Source of the DNA: Telmatospirillum sp. J64-1
Lineage (GTDB): Bacteria > Pseudomonadota > Alphaproteobacteria > Rhodospirillales > Magnetospirillaceae
DNA: 64,000 nucleotides
NCBI RefSeq assembly: GCF_006980715.1
Contig: NZ_SBHN01000010.1
Span: 62,448 to 126,447, forward strand
Direction: 5' to 3'
Below the pieces are notes generated by a model, which made no database searches, was not told the DNA's origin, and saw only the letters and a program-made list of their open reading frames with translations. The translations under genes were made by a program, and so were the position numbers. Each line of letters opens with the position of its first letter. Position 1 is the stretch's first letter. Positions 35,745 through 44,810 of the stretch are shown one piece after another.

Positions 35745-37685
35745 TTACAGGGATTGCTTGTGGTAGCGGGACTGCACGTCTTCGCACCAATTGCCCACAT
35801 TCCAGGAACCATAGGCCCCCATGCCGCCTTCGCTGTTCTCGCCGGCATAGACCGGGACATGGATGAAGGACAGGCCGGGATGGGCATGGGCCTTGGCCAG
35901 GGCTTCCCTCAGTTCCGCTTCGCTGTGGCCGCCATAGAAGGCCGCCACGCCCTGCACGGAGGAGGCGAGCTGGACGTAATCCACCGCGACGCTGTCATTG
36001 GTGCGGAACTCGACGCCGTATTGCGCGTGCTGCAGGCTGGTGATGGCGCACATGCGGCGGTTGTCGAAGACCACCAGCGTGCCATGGGCCCCATGTTCCA
36101 CGGCGTCGATCAGCACCTGGGGATTCATCATGAACGAGCCGTCGCCCGAGAAGGCGATGCCGTAGCGGCGCTTGTCCGGCGGGCACAGGGCCAGGGCGGT
36201 CAGGGCGCTGGAGGCGAAGCCCATGTAGGAGGCACCGGTATCGGTATAGGTGTCGCCAGGACGGTCGTCGGCGACCACCTGGAATCCGTTAGCCTGGACG
36301 TCGCCGGCATCGAAGAACTTGACGGCATTGACCTCCTTGGCGAAGTCGGCGACCACGCGGATGGCGGTAGGCTGGGTCAGCACCGGGCGGCCCCAGACCG
36401 GATCATGGAGGGTCTTGGAATAGGTGCGGCCATCGCGGAACTCGATCCATTCCTGCTTCTTCTCGGCGCAACGCTGCAGCCAACTGCGCTTGGGCGTCAG
36501 GTCGAAATCGGCTTCCTGCTCGATATGGGCCAGCAACTGGCTGATGACCACGCCGATATCGCCGGGCAGGGCGATGGTGTGGTTGTAATGGGCGACGTCG
36601 GAGAAATCGCCGTTGATGTTGATCACCGCTTCCACATTGGGATAGCCGACGCCCGAGCAATCGGACTGGCAGACGGCGCGGCTGCCGATGACGATCAGCA
36701 GGTCGGCCATTTCCATGGCGAAATTGCCGCTGATCGAGCCCTTCGAGCCGCCGACATGCATGTTCTGGGGATGCTCGTCGGGCAGCACGCCGCTGGCGCC
36801 CGGCGACAGCACCACGGTGGCGCCGATCCGCTCGGCCAGGCTGCGCAGTTCATCGGCGGCGAAGCGGGCACCGCCGCCGGCCTTGATGACGATGCGGTGA
36901 TAGCGGCGCAGCAGGGCGGTGGCCTTGCGCAGGCTGTCCTCGCTGCCCACCGCCTGGACGGGCAGCTGCACCGGGCCGGGCAGGGCGTCCAGGTTGAAAA
37001 CACGCCGTTCGGGCTGGGTGTTGATGGGCAGCATCAGGAAGAAGGGGCCCTTCTTGTAGGGATGGCCCACCTTCAGGGCGCCACGGCGCAGGGCGTCGCG
37101 CAGGGCCTCGGGGGTGTGCAGCACGTAGGACTCGCCCATCAAGGCGGTCAGGCGGCCATACAATCCCTGCTCGTGCTTCGGGATCTGCTGCATGTTGAAG
37201 CCTTCGCCATGGGTCGTCTCGTCCCCATAGATGTGATAGAGGCCGACATTGTTGCAGGCCGCGACCAGCGAGCCGGCCATGGCCTGCAAGGCCCCCGGGC
37301 CGATCGAGGTGACGACGGCGCAGGTCTCGCCGGTCATCCATTTCAGCGCGGTGCCGACATGGGCCATTTCCACTTCGTTGCGGAAGTTGTAGGTCCGCGT
37401 GGCGCCTTCCTCGGTATAGATGCGCAGCACCTCGCCGATATCGGTCGAGCCATGGCCGAAGATGGCCAGGAAGGTGCGGACATCCTGCTTGAGCAGGCCC
37501 AGGATCAGGCCTTCGGACAGGCTCACTTCGACCAGCTTGGGCAGCAGGCCCTGGCGGATGGCGGCCTCGACGCTGCCGGCTTCGACCACGGCCCGGGCGC
37601 GCTGGCGGATCTGCGCTTCCTGGGACGAGGAGTCCTGCGTGACCGGTTTCTTGTCGGCAACAATGGGTTGTGCGTTTTGGTTCAT
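35745..37685 (-). CDS. Thiamine-diphosphate-dependent C-C hydrolase/lyase, IolD-like
   Basis: 646 residues, close to IolD (about 640) and longer than acetolactate synthases. The PYR domain has LAIFGHGSTDIGE (IolD has FGHGNV) and the cofactor-activating Glu104 in FRNEVEMAH. The middle domain contains GGGARFAADEL. The PP domain carries GDGSFMMN at about residues 514-521, with the TPP/Mg pattern GDGS...FDNR. EFRTNDSVAVDYVQLA near the C-terminus again resembles IolD (EFRTDD...VDYAKVA). IolD hydrolyses a cyclic 1,2-dione in inositol breakdown. No other iol genes are here, so a different dione or 2-oxo acid is likely. It lies 21 bp after tctA. Confidence 0.82.
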   Translation of the reverse strand: MNQNAQPIVADKKPVTQDSSSQEAQIRQRARAVVEAGSVEAAIRQGLLPKLVEVSLSEGLILGLLKQDVRTFLAIFGHGSTDIGEVLRIYTEEGATRTYNFRNEVEMAHVGTALKWMTGETCAVVTSIGPGALQAMAGSLVAACNNVGLYHIYGDETTHGEGFNMQQIPKHEQGLYGRLTALMGESYVLHTPEALRDALRRGALKVGHPYKKGPFFLMLPINTQPERRVFNLDALPGPVQLPVQAVGSEDSLRKATALLRRYHRIVIKAGGGARFAADELRSLAERIGATVVLSPGASGVLPDEHPQNMHVGGSKGSISGNFAMEMADLLIVIGSRAVCQSDCSGVGYPNVEAVININGDFSDVAHYNHTIALPGDIGVVISQLLAHIEQEADFDLTPKRSWLQRCAEKKQEWIEFRDGRTYSKTLHDPVWGRPVLTQPTAIRVVADFAKEVNAVKFFDAGDVQANGFQVVADDRPGDTYTDTGASYMGFASSALTALALCPPDKRRYGIAFSGDGSFMMNPQVLIDAVEHGAHGTLVVFDNRRMCAITSLQHAQYGVEFRTNDSVAVDYVQLASSVQGVAAFYGGHSEAELREALAKAHAHPGLSFIHVPVYAGENSEGGMGAYGSWNVGNWCEDVQSRYHKQSL

Positions 37686-37706
37686 GATTCTTGCCCCAAG
37701 TCTGGT

Positions 37707-39251
37707 TCAGTGGGCCGAAGCGCCGTCGGCGTTCTTTGCATTCGGGATGGTCGTTTCGTCATTGGCCGGAATGGCCGGATTGCGGCAGCGCTTGACGACC
37801 TGCGTGATGATGGTCAGGGCGGTCAGGCCGAGAAGGATCATGGCCGTCCACGACTCGAAGAAGGTGGCATGGCTGTTGTTCGACATGATCAGGGCGGTGC
37901 GGTAGTTGGTGTCCAGGATCTCGCCCAGAACCATGCCCAGCACCACGGGGGCGATCGGAATGCCCAGGCGCTTGAGCACGTAACCGAAGGCACCCATGCC
38001 GATCATCATGTAGACGTCGAACATGCTGTTGCGGATGGCGAAGGCGCCGATGGCGCACAGCACCAGGATCGAGGCCGCCAGATACTCGCCGGGCACCGCC
38101 AGGACCTTCACGAACAGCCGGATGCCCCAAAGCTGGACGGCGAAGATGGCGATATAGGAGATGGCGACCATCGCGTAGATGGCATAGACGGTGTCCAGAT
38201 TGGTCTGGAACAGCAGCGGGCCGGGCTGCAGGCCGTGGATCAGCAGGCCGCCCAGCATGATCGCGGTGGCCGGATCGCCGGGGATGCCCAGGCTCAACAG
38301 CGGGATCAGCGTGCCGCCGGTGACGGCGTTGTTGGCGCTTTCGGGCGCGGCCACGCCGGCGATCTCGCCCTTGCCGAAATTCTCCGGATTCTTCGAGAAG
38401 CGCTTGGCATGGGCATAGGCCAGGAAGGCGGCGATGGGGCCGCCGGCGCCGGGAATGGCGCCGATGCCCGTGCCCATGGCCGAGCAGCGCGTCACCAGGC
38501 CGAGATTCTGGCGGCATTCCTGCCATGTCGGCAGAGTGCAGCGGACCTTGCCGAACTTGCCCAGGTCGACCTTGTTGCCGTCCTTGGACAGGAAGGTGTC
38601 GACCAGCTGCGGGATGGCGAACAGGCCGATCATGGCGACCACCAGATTGACGCCCTGCATCATGTCGGTGAAGCCGAAGGTCAGGCGCTGCACCCCGGTC
38701 AGGGGGTCGAGGCCGATGGTCATCAGCATCAGCCCCAGCACGCCCGCCACCAAGCCCAGCGTCAGGCTCCGTTCGGACAGGCCGCAGATGGTGGACAGGC
38801 CGAACAGCACCAGGGCGAAGATTTCCGCCGGGCCGAAGGCCAGCGCCACGTCGGCGATGTAGGAGGCGACGAAGACCATGATGATGAGGCTGAACAGGCC
38901 GCCGAAGACGGAGACGAACAGCGCCGTTCCCAGGGCTTTGCCCGCTTCGTTGCGCCGCGCCATGGGATAGCCGTCCATGACCGTCGCCGCCGCGGAGGGG
39001 GTGCCGGGAATGCCGAGTAGGATGGCGGAAACGGACCCGCCGGTCATGCCTCCCAGATAGCAGCCGAGCAGCAGGCCCATGCCCGCCTCGGTGGGCATGG
39101 CGAAGGTCAGCGGTAGAAGAAGCACCAGGACCAGCGAATAGGTCAGGCCGGGGATGGCGCCAAAGATCAGGCCGAGGACAGAACCGATGAAGACCGCCAG
39201 CAGGGCTTCCATCGACAATGCCTGTTGAAGACCGGACAGGATTGTTTCCAT
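37707..39251 (-). CDS. tctA: Tripartite tricarboxylate transporter, large membrane subunit (TctA family)
   Basis: 514 residues with about eleven or twelve transmembrane helices. Typical TctA sequences are GAIPGLTYSLVLVLLLPLTFAMPTEAGMGLLLGCYLGGMTGGSVSAILLGIPGTPSAAATVMDGYPMA and the second glycine-rich loop GTGIGAIPGAGGPIAAFLAYAHAKRFSKNPENFGKGEIAGVAAPESANNAVTGG. It is the ion-coupled permease of a binding-protein-dependent carboxylate uptake system. It lies 10 bp after tctB. The substrate is not predictable. Confidence 0.95.
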   Translation of the reverse strand: METILSGLQQALSMEALLAVFIGSVLGLIFGAIPGLTYSLVLVLLLPLTFAMPTEAGMGLLLGCYLGGMTGGSVSAILLGIPGTPSAAATVMDGYPMARRNEAGKALGTALFVSVFGGLFSLIIMVFVASYIADVALAFGPAEIFALVLFGLSTICGLSERSLTLGLVAGVLGLMLMTIGLDPLTGVQRLTFGFTDMMQGVNLVVAMIGLFAIPQLVDTFLSKDGNKVDLGKFGKVRCTLPTWQECRQNLGLVTRCSAMGTGIGAIPGAGGPIAAFLAYAHAKRFSKNPENFGKGEIAGVAAPESANNAVTGGTLIPLLSLGIPGDPATAIMLGGLLIHGLQPGPLLFQTNLDTVYAIYAMVAISYIAIFAVQLWGIRLFVKVLAVPGEYLAASILVLCAIGAFAIRNSMFDVYMMIGMGAFGYVLKRLGIPIAPVVLGMVLGEILDTNYRTALIMSNNSHATFFESWTAMILLGLTALTIITQVVKRCRNPAIPANDETTIPNAKNADGASAH

Positions 39252-39261
39252 GACGGCTTCC

Positions 39262-39732
39262 TCAGAGCAAATTAAGCCAGGTGCCGCGAGGCAGGTTCGC
39301 CTCGAAGCCCTGAACGAAGATCAGCCAGCACACGGCCGGGATGATGATGGCCGTCGCCAGTGTTTTGGTCCATGAGCGGATCCCCATCATCACCTTGAAG
39401 ACGAGGATGACCACCAGCGGGGTCGCCAGGACGAAGCCGATCTTGCCAAGGAGAAAGGCATAGCCGAACAGGACCAGGAAGGTTCCCCCCACCACCTTGA
39501 CCTCGCGGTTGGTGATGGCGGAGGGAACGTCCAAGCACAGCTTCGCCGGGCTGAACACCAGCACAAGGCCGAGAAAGCCGAGGATGGTGCCCAGCAGCAG
39601 CGGGAAAGTCCGAGGACCGGGAGTACCCGGAATATGGCTTTCCGGTATCGTATAAAGCACTGTTGCGACCCAGCCGGCAGCGAACAGCGTCAGGACGATG
39701 CCGAGCCCGCGACTGAATTTGCCGGCATTCAT
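39262..39732 (-). CDS. tctB: Tripartite tricarboxylate transporter, small membrane subunit (TctB family)
   Basis: 156 residues with four transmembrane helices (GLGIVLTLFAAGWVATVLYTI, TFPLLLGTILGFLGLVLVF, VVGGTFLVLFGYAFLLGKIGFVLATPLVVILVF and TLATAIIIPAVCWLIFVQGF). The HIPGTPGPRTFPLLLG loop is typical of TctB. It sits between tctC (12 bp) and tctA (10 bp), the standard order of these transporters. Confidence 0.93.
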   Translation of the reverse strand: MNAGKFSRGLGIVLTLFAAGWVATVLYTIPESHIPGTPGPRTFPLLLGTILGFLGLVLVFSPAKLCLDVPSAITNREVKVVGGTFLVLFGYAFLLGKIGFVLATPLVVILVFKVMMGIRSWTKTLATAIIIPAVCWLIFVQGFEANLPRGTWLNLL

Positions 39733-39744
39733 GATGTCGCCCCC

Positions 39745-40707
39745 TTAGTTCGAGCTGGCCATCTGGGCCATCAATTCGGCGATGCGTGCATCGTCCTCGG
39801 CGATCACCTGGGCGAACTGGTCATGGGGAAGGTACGAGACGCTGAAAGCCAGGTTGTCGGCGACCTTCTGGAAGTCCTCGCTTTCGGTGACCTTCTTGAT
39901 GGCGGCGTCCAGGCGGGCGATGGCCTCTTGCGGCGTACCCTTCTTGACGGCGATGCCGCGCCACATTTCCATGTTGCTGTTCACGCCCTGCTCGATGGTG
40001 GTCGGGGCGTCGGGGAACAGGTCGAGGCGGCTGTCGCTGGAGACGCCGAGGATGCGGACCTTGCCGCTCTTGACATGAGGCACCAGCGCGGCGGGAAGCT
40101 GCACGGTGGCGTCGACGCGCCCGCCCAGCAGGTTCAGCACGGCTTCGTTGCCGGGGAAGGGAACCGGCGTCATGGTCGCCTCGCCGGCATTGAACATGGC
40201 GGCGCCGGCGATATGGGTGAAGCTGCCCAGGCCCGAGACGCTGACCTTCATGCGGCCGGGGGCTTCACGGGCTTCTTCCATGAATTCGGAAAGCGTTTGC
40301 CACGGGGCGTTCTCGCGCACCGCCAGGACCGGCTTTTCGGTGCTGACCTGGGCGACGGCATCGAATTCCTCGTAGCCGAAGGGCAGGTTGCCCTGGTGGT
40401 GGACGGTGCTGATGGAGTTGGAATTCCAGACGATGTGATAGCCGTCGGCGGGCTGGTCGCGGACATAGCTGTAGCCCACGGCACCGCCGCCGCCGGGACG
40501 GTTCACCACCGGCACCGGAACACCCAGTTCCTTGCTCAGGCCGTCGGCCAGGGCGCGGGCGGCCAGGTCGGCGGAGCTGCCGGCACCGAACAGCACGGTC
40601 ATCTCGATGGGACGGCTGGGATAATTGTCGGCCGCCGTGGCAGGCAGAGACAGAGTCAGGGCTCCGGCGAACAGACCGAAGGCGGACAGGGTCTTCTTGA
40701 TATTCAT
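39745..40707 (-). CDS. tctC: Tripartite tricarboxylate transporter, periplasmic binding protein (TctC/Bug family)
   Basis: 320 residues from the ATG at 40707, which has GGGAGG in front. A signal peptide is clear: MNIKKTLSAFGLFAGALTLSLPATA-A. The mature part has the Bug pattern NYPSRPIEMTVLFGAGSSADLAARALADGLSKELGVPVPVVNRPGGGGAVGYSYVRDQPADGYHI. Bug proteins bind small carboxylates through two water-bridged loops. It starts the transporter set, and 266 gene-poor bases separate it from the molybdenum subunit upstream, so a separate promoter is possible. Confidence 0.95.
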   Translation of the reverse strand: MNIKKTLSAFGLFAGALTLSLPATAADNYPSRPIEMTVLFGAGSSADLAARALADGLSKELGVPVPVVNRPGGGGAVGYSYVRDQPADGYHIVWNSNSISTVHHQGNLPFGYEEFDAVAQVSTEKPVLAVRENAPWQTLSEFMEEAREAPGRMKVSVSGLGSFTHIAGAAMFNAGEATMTPVPFPGNEAVLNLLGGRVDATVQLPAALVPHVKSGKVRILGVSSDSRLDLFPDAPTTIEQGVNSNMEMWRGIAVKKGTPQEAIARLDAAIKKVTESEDFQKVADNLAFSVSYLPHDQFAQVIAEDDARIAELMAQMASSN

Positions 40708-40973
40708 GCTTTCCTCCCGGTTACCGGCGGCTCTTTTTGGGCTTCGCCGGCTGGTCAACGAATGATTCGTTTCAGGCCGAGATACGTCTCTCTTGCGAGA
40801 GGGCGAAGCTGACGGTCCTTGTGGGGACCGGCGGCTTCGCCTGAATGCACCGTTTGTTATGGCTTGTTCCGGTGCCAAAAAGCGGGCCGCTTTTTGTTAT
40901 TCACGTGTTGCCTCCTACTTTTTTCTTCTTCTTTTTTAGTTTTTTGAAGAAGTTTTTTTCTCTGGGTCTCGTG
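40708..40973. other. Gene-poor spacer between the molybdenum subunit gene and tctC
   Basis: 266 bp. On the minus strand it begins with an A/G-rich tract (40916-40965), then a mini reading frame with a strong SD, then a GC hairpin around 40806-40840 (CGAAGCTGACGG with CCGGCGGCTTCG). It may hold a terminator, an attenuator or a promoter for tctC. No clear -35/-10 pair was seen. Confidence 0.4.
40857..40904 (-). CDS. Possible 15-residue leader peptide ahead of tctC
   Basis: A GTG at 40902-40904 is preceded on the minus strand by TAGGAGG with a 6-base spacing. It opens a 15-codon frame (VNNKKRPAFWHRNKP) ending TAA at 40857-40859. The frame contains a hairpin, AAAAAGCG...CGCTTTTT. The peptide is basic and resembles nothing known. 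It may be a translated leader, a decoy or chance. Confidence 0.25.
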   Translation of the reverse strand: MNNKKRPAFWHRNKP

Positions 40974-41984
40974 CTAGGCGGCTTTCTCCCGCTTGCTGGC
41001 AAGCGCTTCGAGCACCCGTTCCGGCGTCGCCGGAAGCGTGGTGATCCGCACGCCGATGGCATCGTAGATGGCGTTCAGGATGGCCGGGGCGGTCTGCACC
41101 ATGGCCGGTTCGCCGATGCCCTTGGCGCCCAGCGGGCTCAAGGGATCGGGGTCCTCGACGATGAAGGAGGTGACCTGCGGCACGTCGAGCGCGGTCGGCA
41201 GGATGTACTTGGCGAAGCCGGGCGTGGTGGTGCGGCCCTGGTCGTCGAGCTGGTAATCCTCCATCAGCGCCTGGCCGACGCCCATCACCACGGCCCCTTC
41301 GATCTGGCCTTCGACGCCGCGCGGATTGATGGCGCGGCCGACATCGTGGGCGGCCCAGATGCCCAGCACCTGCACCTCGCCGGTGGCGGTGTCGACCTCG
41401 ACCTCGGCGACCTGGGCGCCGAAGACATAGGCCTGCCAGGGGCGGCCGCTGCCGTCGACGGGGTCGAGCGCGGTATGGTCGGCGGTGAAGGAGGCGCTGC
41501 CCACCGGCACCACGCCGACGCCCTTGCACTGCGCCACGGCCTCTTCCATGGTCAGGCGCAGATTGGTGCCCGGCGCCCACATCTCGCCGTTGCGGGTCTG
41601 GATGCTTTCGGCCGGAACCTGCCACTTCTCGGCGATCACGCTGACCAGGCGGTTGCGGGCCTCGCGCGCGGCCAGGGCCACGGCATTGCCGATCATATAG
41701 GTCTGGCGGGTGGCACCGGCATGGGCGGCTTCCGGGGCGCGGGCGGTGTCGTTATCGCCGATGGTCACGTCCTCGGGGCGGATGCCCATCTCCTCGGCGG
41801 CGATCTGGGCCAGTACGGTCAGGATGCCTTCGCCGATCTCGGTCACGCCGGTGACGACCTTGGCGGTGCCGCCATCGTCCAGTTCGGCCCAGGCACCGGC
41901 CCGGTCGATGGCGGCGGTACGGGCGATCCCGTACCAGCCGGCTGCCATGCCGCGTCCCCGCTTCTTGCGTCCGTCGTCATACAT
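40974..41984 (-). CDS. Molybdenum hydroxylase, C-terminal half of the molybdopterin-binding subunit (separate gene)
   Basis: 336 residues from the ATG at 41984, with GGGAGAG in front. It matches the last third of xanthine-oxidase-family large subunits: GVTEIGEGILTVLAQIAAEEMG (cofactor-binding loop), AHAGATRQTYMIGNA, VEVDTATGEVQVLGIWAAHDVGRAINP, and the catalytic glutamate in LGAKGIGEPAMVQTAPAILNAI. The N-terminal half of the domain is encoded 11 bp upstream in another frame. Because the upstream stop, the gap, the SD and the new ATG are all in order, this looks like a true two-gene split rather than a sequencing error. Confidence 0.87.
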   Translation of the reverse strand: MYDDGRKKRGRGMAAGWYGIARTAAIDRAGAWAELDDGGTAKVVTGVTEIGEGILTVLAQIAAEEMGIRPEDVTIGDNDTARAPEAAHAGATRQTYMIGNAVALAAREARNRLVSVIAEKWQVPAESIQTRNGEMWAPGTNLRLTMEEAVAQCKGVGVVPVGSASFTADHTALDPVDGSGRPWQAYVFGAQVAEVEVDTATGEVQVLGIWAAHDVGRAINPRGVEGQIEGAVVMGVGQALMEDYQLDDQGRTTTPGFAKYILPTALDVPQVTSFIVEDPDPLSPLGAKGIGEPAMVQTAPAILNAIYDAIGVRITTLPATPERVLEALASKREKAA

Positions 41985-41995
41985 TTTTTCTCTCC

Positions 41996-43867
41996 CTATT
42001 CCGCCGCCACATCCGAGGTGTCGCGCAGCCGCACGCCCAGGGTGCAGGGGGCACGGGTGCCGGGACCGCCAAGGTCGTCGCGGGTGGCGCCCCGGCCGTT
42101 GGGCACGCCGGGCTGCCAGCGCGATCCCTTCTCCAGGGTGTCGAGCACCTGGAGCATGCTCACCGAGCCCAGCTTCTGCTGGGTATGGGTGACGGCACCG
42201 TCGCGCATGGCGTTGATGCGGCGGATCTCGAAGGGATCGAGGCCCAGCTTCTCGGCCGCCATGTCCATCATGGATTCGGTGGCGAACAGGCTCTGCATGG
42301 CGCCGAAGGTGCGGAAGGCGCCGGACGGGGTGTTGTTGGTGTAGATGCCGTAGGCATCGATGCGGACATTGTCGATCTCGTAGGGACCGGCACCCAGGAT
42401 GCAATGCTTGCGCATCACGCCCGGGGTGGACAGGGCATAGGCGCCGCCGTCGGAGATCGAATGCATGTGGGTGGCGGTGATGCGGCCGTCCTTGGTCAGG
42501 CCCATGCGCAGGCGCATCACGAAGGGATGGCGCTTGGCCGAAACCAGGATCGATTCCTCACGGGTGAAGACATAGCGCACCGGACGGCGCGACTTGATCG
42601 CCGCCAGGGCCAGGATGCCCTGGTAGATCATGTCTTCCTTGCCGCCGAAGCCGCCGCCGACCGGGCTCATGATCATGCGGACCTTGTTGATCGGCATGGC
42701 CAGGATATGGGCCAGCATGTGGCGGTGGTGGGTGATGTTCTGGCTGGGCGAGTGGATGGTCACCGTGCCGTCGGGCTCGACATAGGCCAGCCCCGCCTCG
42801 GGCTCCAGATAGGCATGCTCGACGCGCTGGGTGCGGAAGGTTTCCTCCAGGATCACGTCGGCCTTGGCGAAGCCGTCCTCGATATTGCCCTTACGGATCG
42901 GGATGTGCTGGCAGATATTGTCGGTATTGCCTTCATGGACCAGCGGCGCGCCCGGCTTCATGGCCTCTTCGGCATCGAAGACGGCGGGCAGTTCCTCGTA
43001 GACCACCTTGATCTTTTCGAGGGCGTCGCGGGCCTGGGCGACGGTCTCGGCGGCGATGGCGGCGACGGCATCGCCGACGAAACGCACCTTGCCGCGGGCC
43101 AGGACCGGCTGGTCATGGATGAACACGCCATAGCCGTCCACGCCGGGCACGTCCGCGCTGGTCACCACCGCTTCGACGCCAGGCATGCGCTCGGCCTCGG
43201 AGGTGTCCAGGCTGACGATGCGGGCATGGGCGTGCGGGCTGCGCAGCACCTGGAGGTGCAGCATGCCGGGCATGGTCATGTCCCCGGCATATTTCAGCGC
43301 GCCGGTGACCTTGCTGGGGGCGTCGAGGCGGCGCACATTGGCGCCCAGGAAGCTGTCCTTGAAGGCGTCTTCCTGCAGGGCGGTGGCCGGGACGGAGCCG
43401 TTCAGAACATCGCGGGCCAGTTCCACCGCTTCAAAGATCTTGGAATAGCCGGTGCAGCGGCAGATGTTGCCGCCCAGATGTTCCTTGATCTCGTCGAGGC
43501 TGGCATGGGGGTTGCCGCGCAGGCAGGAAGTGGCGGCCATGACCATGCCGGGAATGCAATAGCCGCACTGGCTGGCGCCGGTCTTGTGGAAGGCCTGCTG
43601 CAGCACGGTCAGGCGGTTGCGTTCCGCCAAGCCCTCGACGGTTTCGATGGTGGTGCCCTGGGCCTTGCCGGCGGGCATCAGGCAGCTTTTCATCAGCACG
43701 CCGTCGACGAAGACGGAGCAGGTGCCGCATTCACCGGCGCCGCAGCCTTCCTTGGCGCCGGTCAGGTAGAGTTCCTCGCGCAGGAAGTCGAGCAGGCGCA
43801 GGGACGGGTCGACGTCCTTGCTGACGGAACGACCGTTGACGGTCGTCTGGATGGTGATCTTAGGCAT
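41996..43867 (-). CDS. Molybdenum hydroxylase: two [2Fe-2S] domains fused to the N-terminal half of the molybdopterin subunit
   Basis: 623 residues from the ATG at 43867. Residues 1-155 form the small subunit: a plant-type cluster in KEGCGAGECGTCSVFVDGVLMKSC and a second cluster in ASQCGYCIPGMVM...GGNICRCTGYSKI. Residues about 170-600 are the a/b hammerhead and first Mo domain (GALKYAGDMTMPGMLHLQVLRSPHAHARI, MSPVGGGFGGKEDMIYQG, NNTPSGAFRTFGAMQSLFATESMMD). The frame ends TAG just where the second Mo domain should begin. The whole enzyme needs the next gene and the FAD protein. XdhD-type proteins fuse the same two parts but do not split the Mo domain. Confidence 0.88.
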   Translation of the reverse strand: MPKITIQTTVNGRSVSKDVDPSLRLLDFLREELYLTGAKEGCGAGECGTCSVFVDGVLMKSCLMPAGKAQGTTIETVEGLAERNRLTVLQQAFHKTGASQCGYCIPGMVMAATSCLRGNPHASLDEIKEHLGGNICRCTGYSKIFEAVELARDVLNGSVPATALQEDAFKDSFLGANVRRLDAPSKVTGALKYAGDMTMPGMLHLQVLRSPHAHARIVSLDTSEAERMPGVEAVVTSADVPGVDGYGVFIHDQPVLARGKVRFVGDAVAAIAAETVAQARDALEKIKVVYEELPAVFDAEEAMKPGAPLVHEGNTDNICQHIPIRKGNIEDGFAKADVILEETFRTQRVEHAYLEPEAGLAYVEPDGTVTIHSPSQNITHHRHMLAHILAMPINKVRMIMSPVGGGFGGKEDMIYQGILALAAIKSRRPVRYVFTREESILVSAKRHPFVMRLRMGLTKDGRITATHMHSISDGGAYALSTPGVMRKHCILGAGPYEIDNVRIDAYGIYTNNTPSGAFRTFGAMQSLFATESMMDMAAEKLGLDPFEIRRINAMRDGAVTHTQQKLGSVSMLQVLDTLEKGSRWQPGVPNGRGATRDDLGGPGTRAPCTLGVRLRDTSDVAAE

Positions 43868-44783
43868 GGAGCCTTTCCTCCCCGTGTACGGGTTGGCTGA
43901 CGGGGGCGATGCCGAGTTCGTCCAGGGCATCGCCCAAGGCACGTTCGACGAAGCTGGCCAGGACCTTGCGGCGGTATTCCTGACGGCTGCGCGAGCGGAC
44001 GAAGCCGGCGGTGCGGTCGGACAGGCTGCGGATGGTCTCGGCCGTGACCGGCTGGCCGATCAGCGACTGTTCCAGTTCCTTCGCCCGGCAGGGCACCGGC
44101 CCCACAGCGCCGATGGCGAGGCGCACATCGGCGAAGCGGCGGGTGGCCCAATCGACCTTGACCAGGGCGGCGACGCAGCAGGTGGAGATCACCAGCGAGC
44201 GGCGGTGGCCCACCTTCTCGAAGGCGCTGCCCCAGCCTTCCATGTCGTCGCATTCGATGGCGGTCATCAATTCGCCCGGTTCCAGCAGCGTCTTGCCGGG
44301 ACCCTGGATGAAGTCGGCCACCGGAACGGTCCGGGTGTGGCGCTTGCCGTCCTTGCGGCTTTCCAGCACCACCGAACCTTCCATCGCCACCATCGGCGGG
44401 ATGCCGTCACCGGCGGGCGAGCCGTTGACCAGATTGCCCGCCAGCGTGGCGGCGGCGCGCAGCTGGTCGTCGGCGAACCAGATGGCGGCATGCGCCATCA
44501 CCGGCAGATGCCGCTTCAGGAAGGGGTCCTTCAGGAATTCGGCGAAAGTGGTGTTCGCGCCGAGGCGGATGCGGCCGTCCTGCGCCTTCTGCCCGCGCAT
44601 CTCGGCGACGCGGGAGATGTCGATGAGGACGGGGATGTGGACATCCCCCGCCCGCCCTTCGCGCGCCCACGGAAGGAGGTCGGTTCCTCCCGCGATGATC
44701 CGGTGTTCGCCGGGGAAGCGTTCGATCAGATCGAACGCTTCGTCCAGCGTCGCCGGCAGGTAGTAATCGTCACAGCGAAGCAT
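43860..44783 (-). CDS. Molybdenum hydroxylase FAD-binding (medium, CoxM-like) subunit
   Basis: 307 residues. FAD-binding motifs are RIIAGGTDLLPWA (residues about 30-42) and ATLAGNLVNGSPAGDGIPPMVAMEGSVVL (about 108-135). The C-terminal CO-dehydrogenase flavoprotein domain follows (RRSLVISTCCVAALVKVD). It passes electrons from the Fe-S clusters to NAD+ or another acceptor. Its TAA overlaps the start of the Fe-S/Mo gene by 8 bp, so the subunits are coupled. It lies 27 bp after the alcohol dehydrogenase. Confidence 0.93.
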   Translation of the reverse strand: MLRCDDYYLPATLDEAFDLIERFPGEHRIIAGGTDLLPWAREGRAGDVHIPVLIDISRVAEMRGQKAQDGRIRLGANTTFAEFLKDPFLKRHLPVMAHAAIWFADDQLRAAATLAGNLVNGSPAGDGIPPMVAMEGSVVLESRKDGKRHTRTVPVADFIQGPGKTLLEPGELMTAIECDDMEGWGSAFEKVGHRRSLVISTCCVAALVKVDWATRRFADVRLAIGAVGPVPCRAKELEQSLIGQPVTAETIRSLSDRTAGFVRSRSRQEYRRKVLASFVERALGDALDELGIAPVSQPVHGEERLHA

Positions 44784-44810
44784 ATCGCCCTCTCCCTGCC
44801 GCGTTCCGGA

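Noticed and set aside
35745-37685. Calling the thiamine-diphosphate enzyme IolD outright
   Set aside because: Motifs resemble IolD, but no iolB, iolC, iolE or iolG is present, so the substrate is left open.
35754-39020. Plus-strand open frame of more than 1000 codons
   Set aside because: It lies opposite the thiamine-diphosphate and tctA genes, is rich in Gly, Ala, His and Asp as expected for antisense of high-GC codons, and has no domain pattern.
41980-42000. Frameshift or sequencing error in the molybdenum subunit
   Set aside because: The upstream frame closes with a stop, an 11-bp gap follows, and the downstream ATG has a proper SD. A true split is the better reading, though resequencing would settle it.
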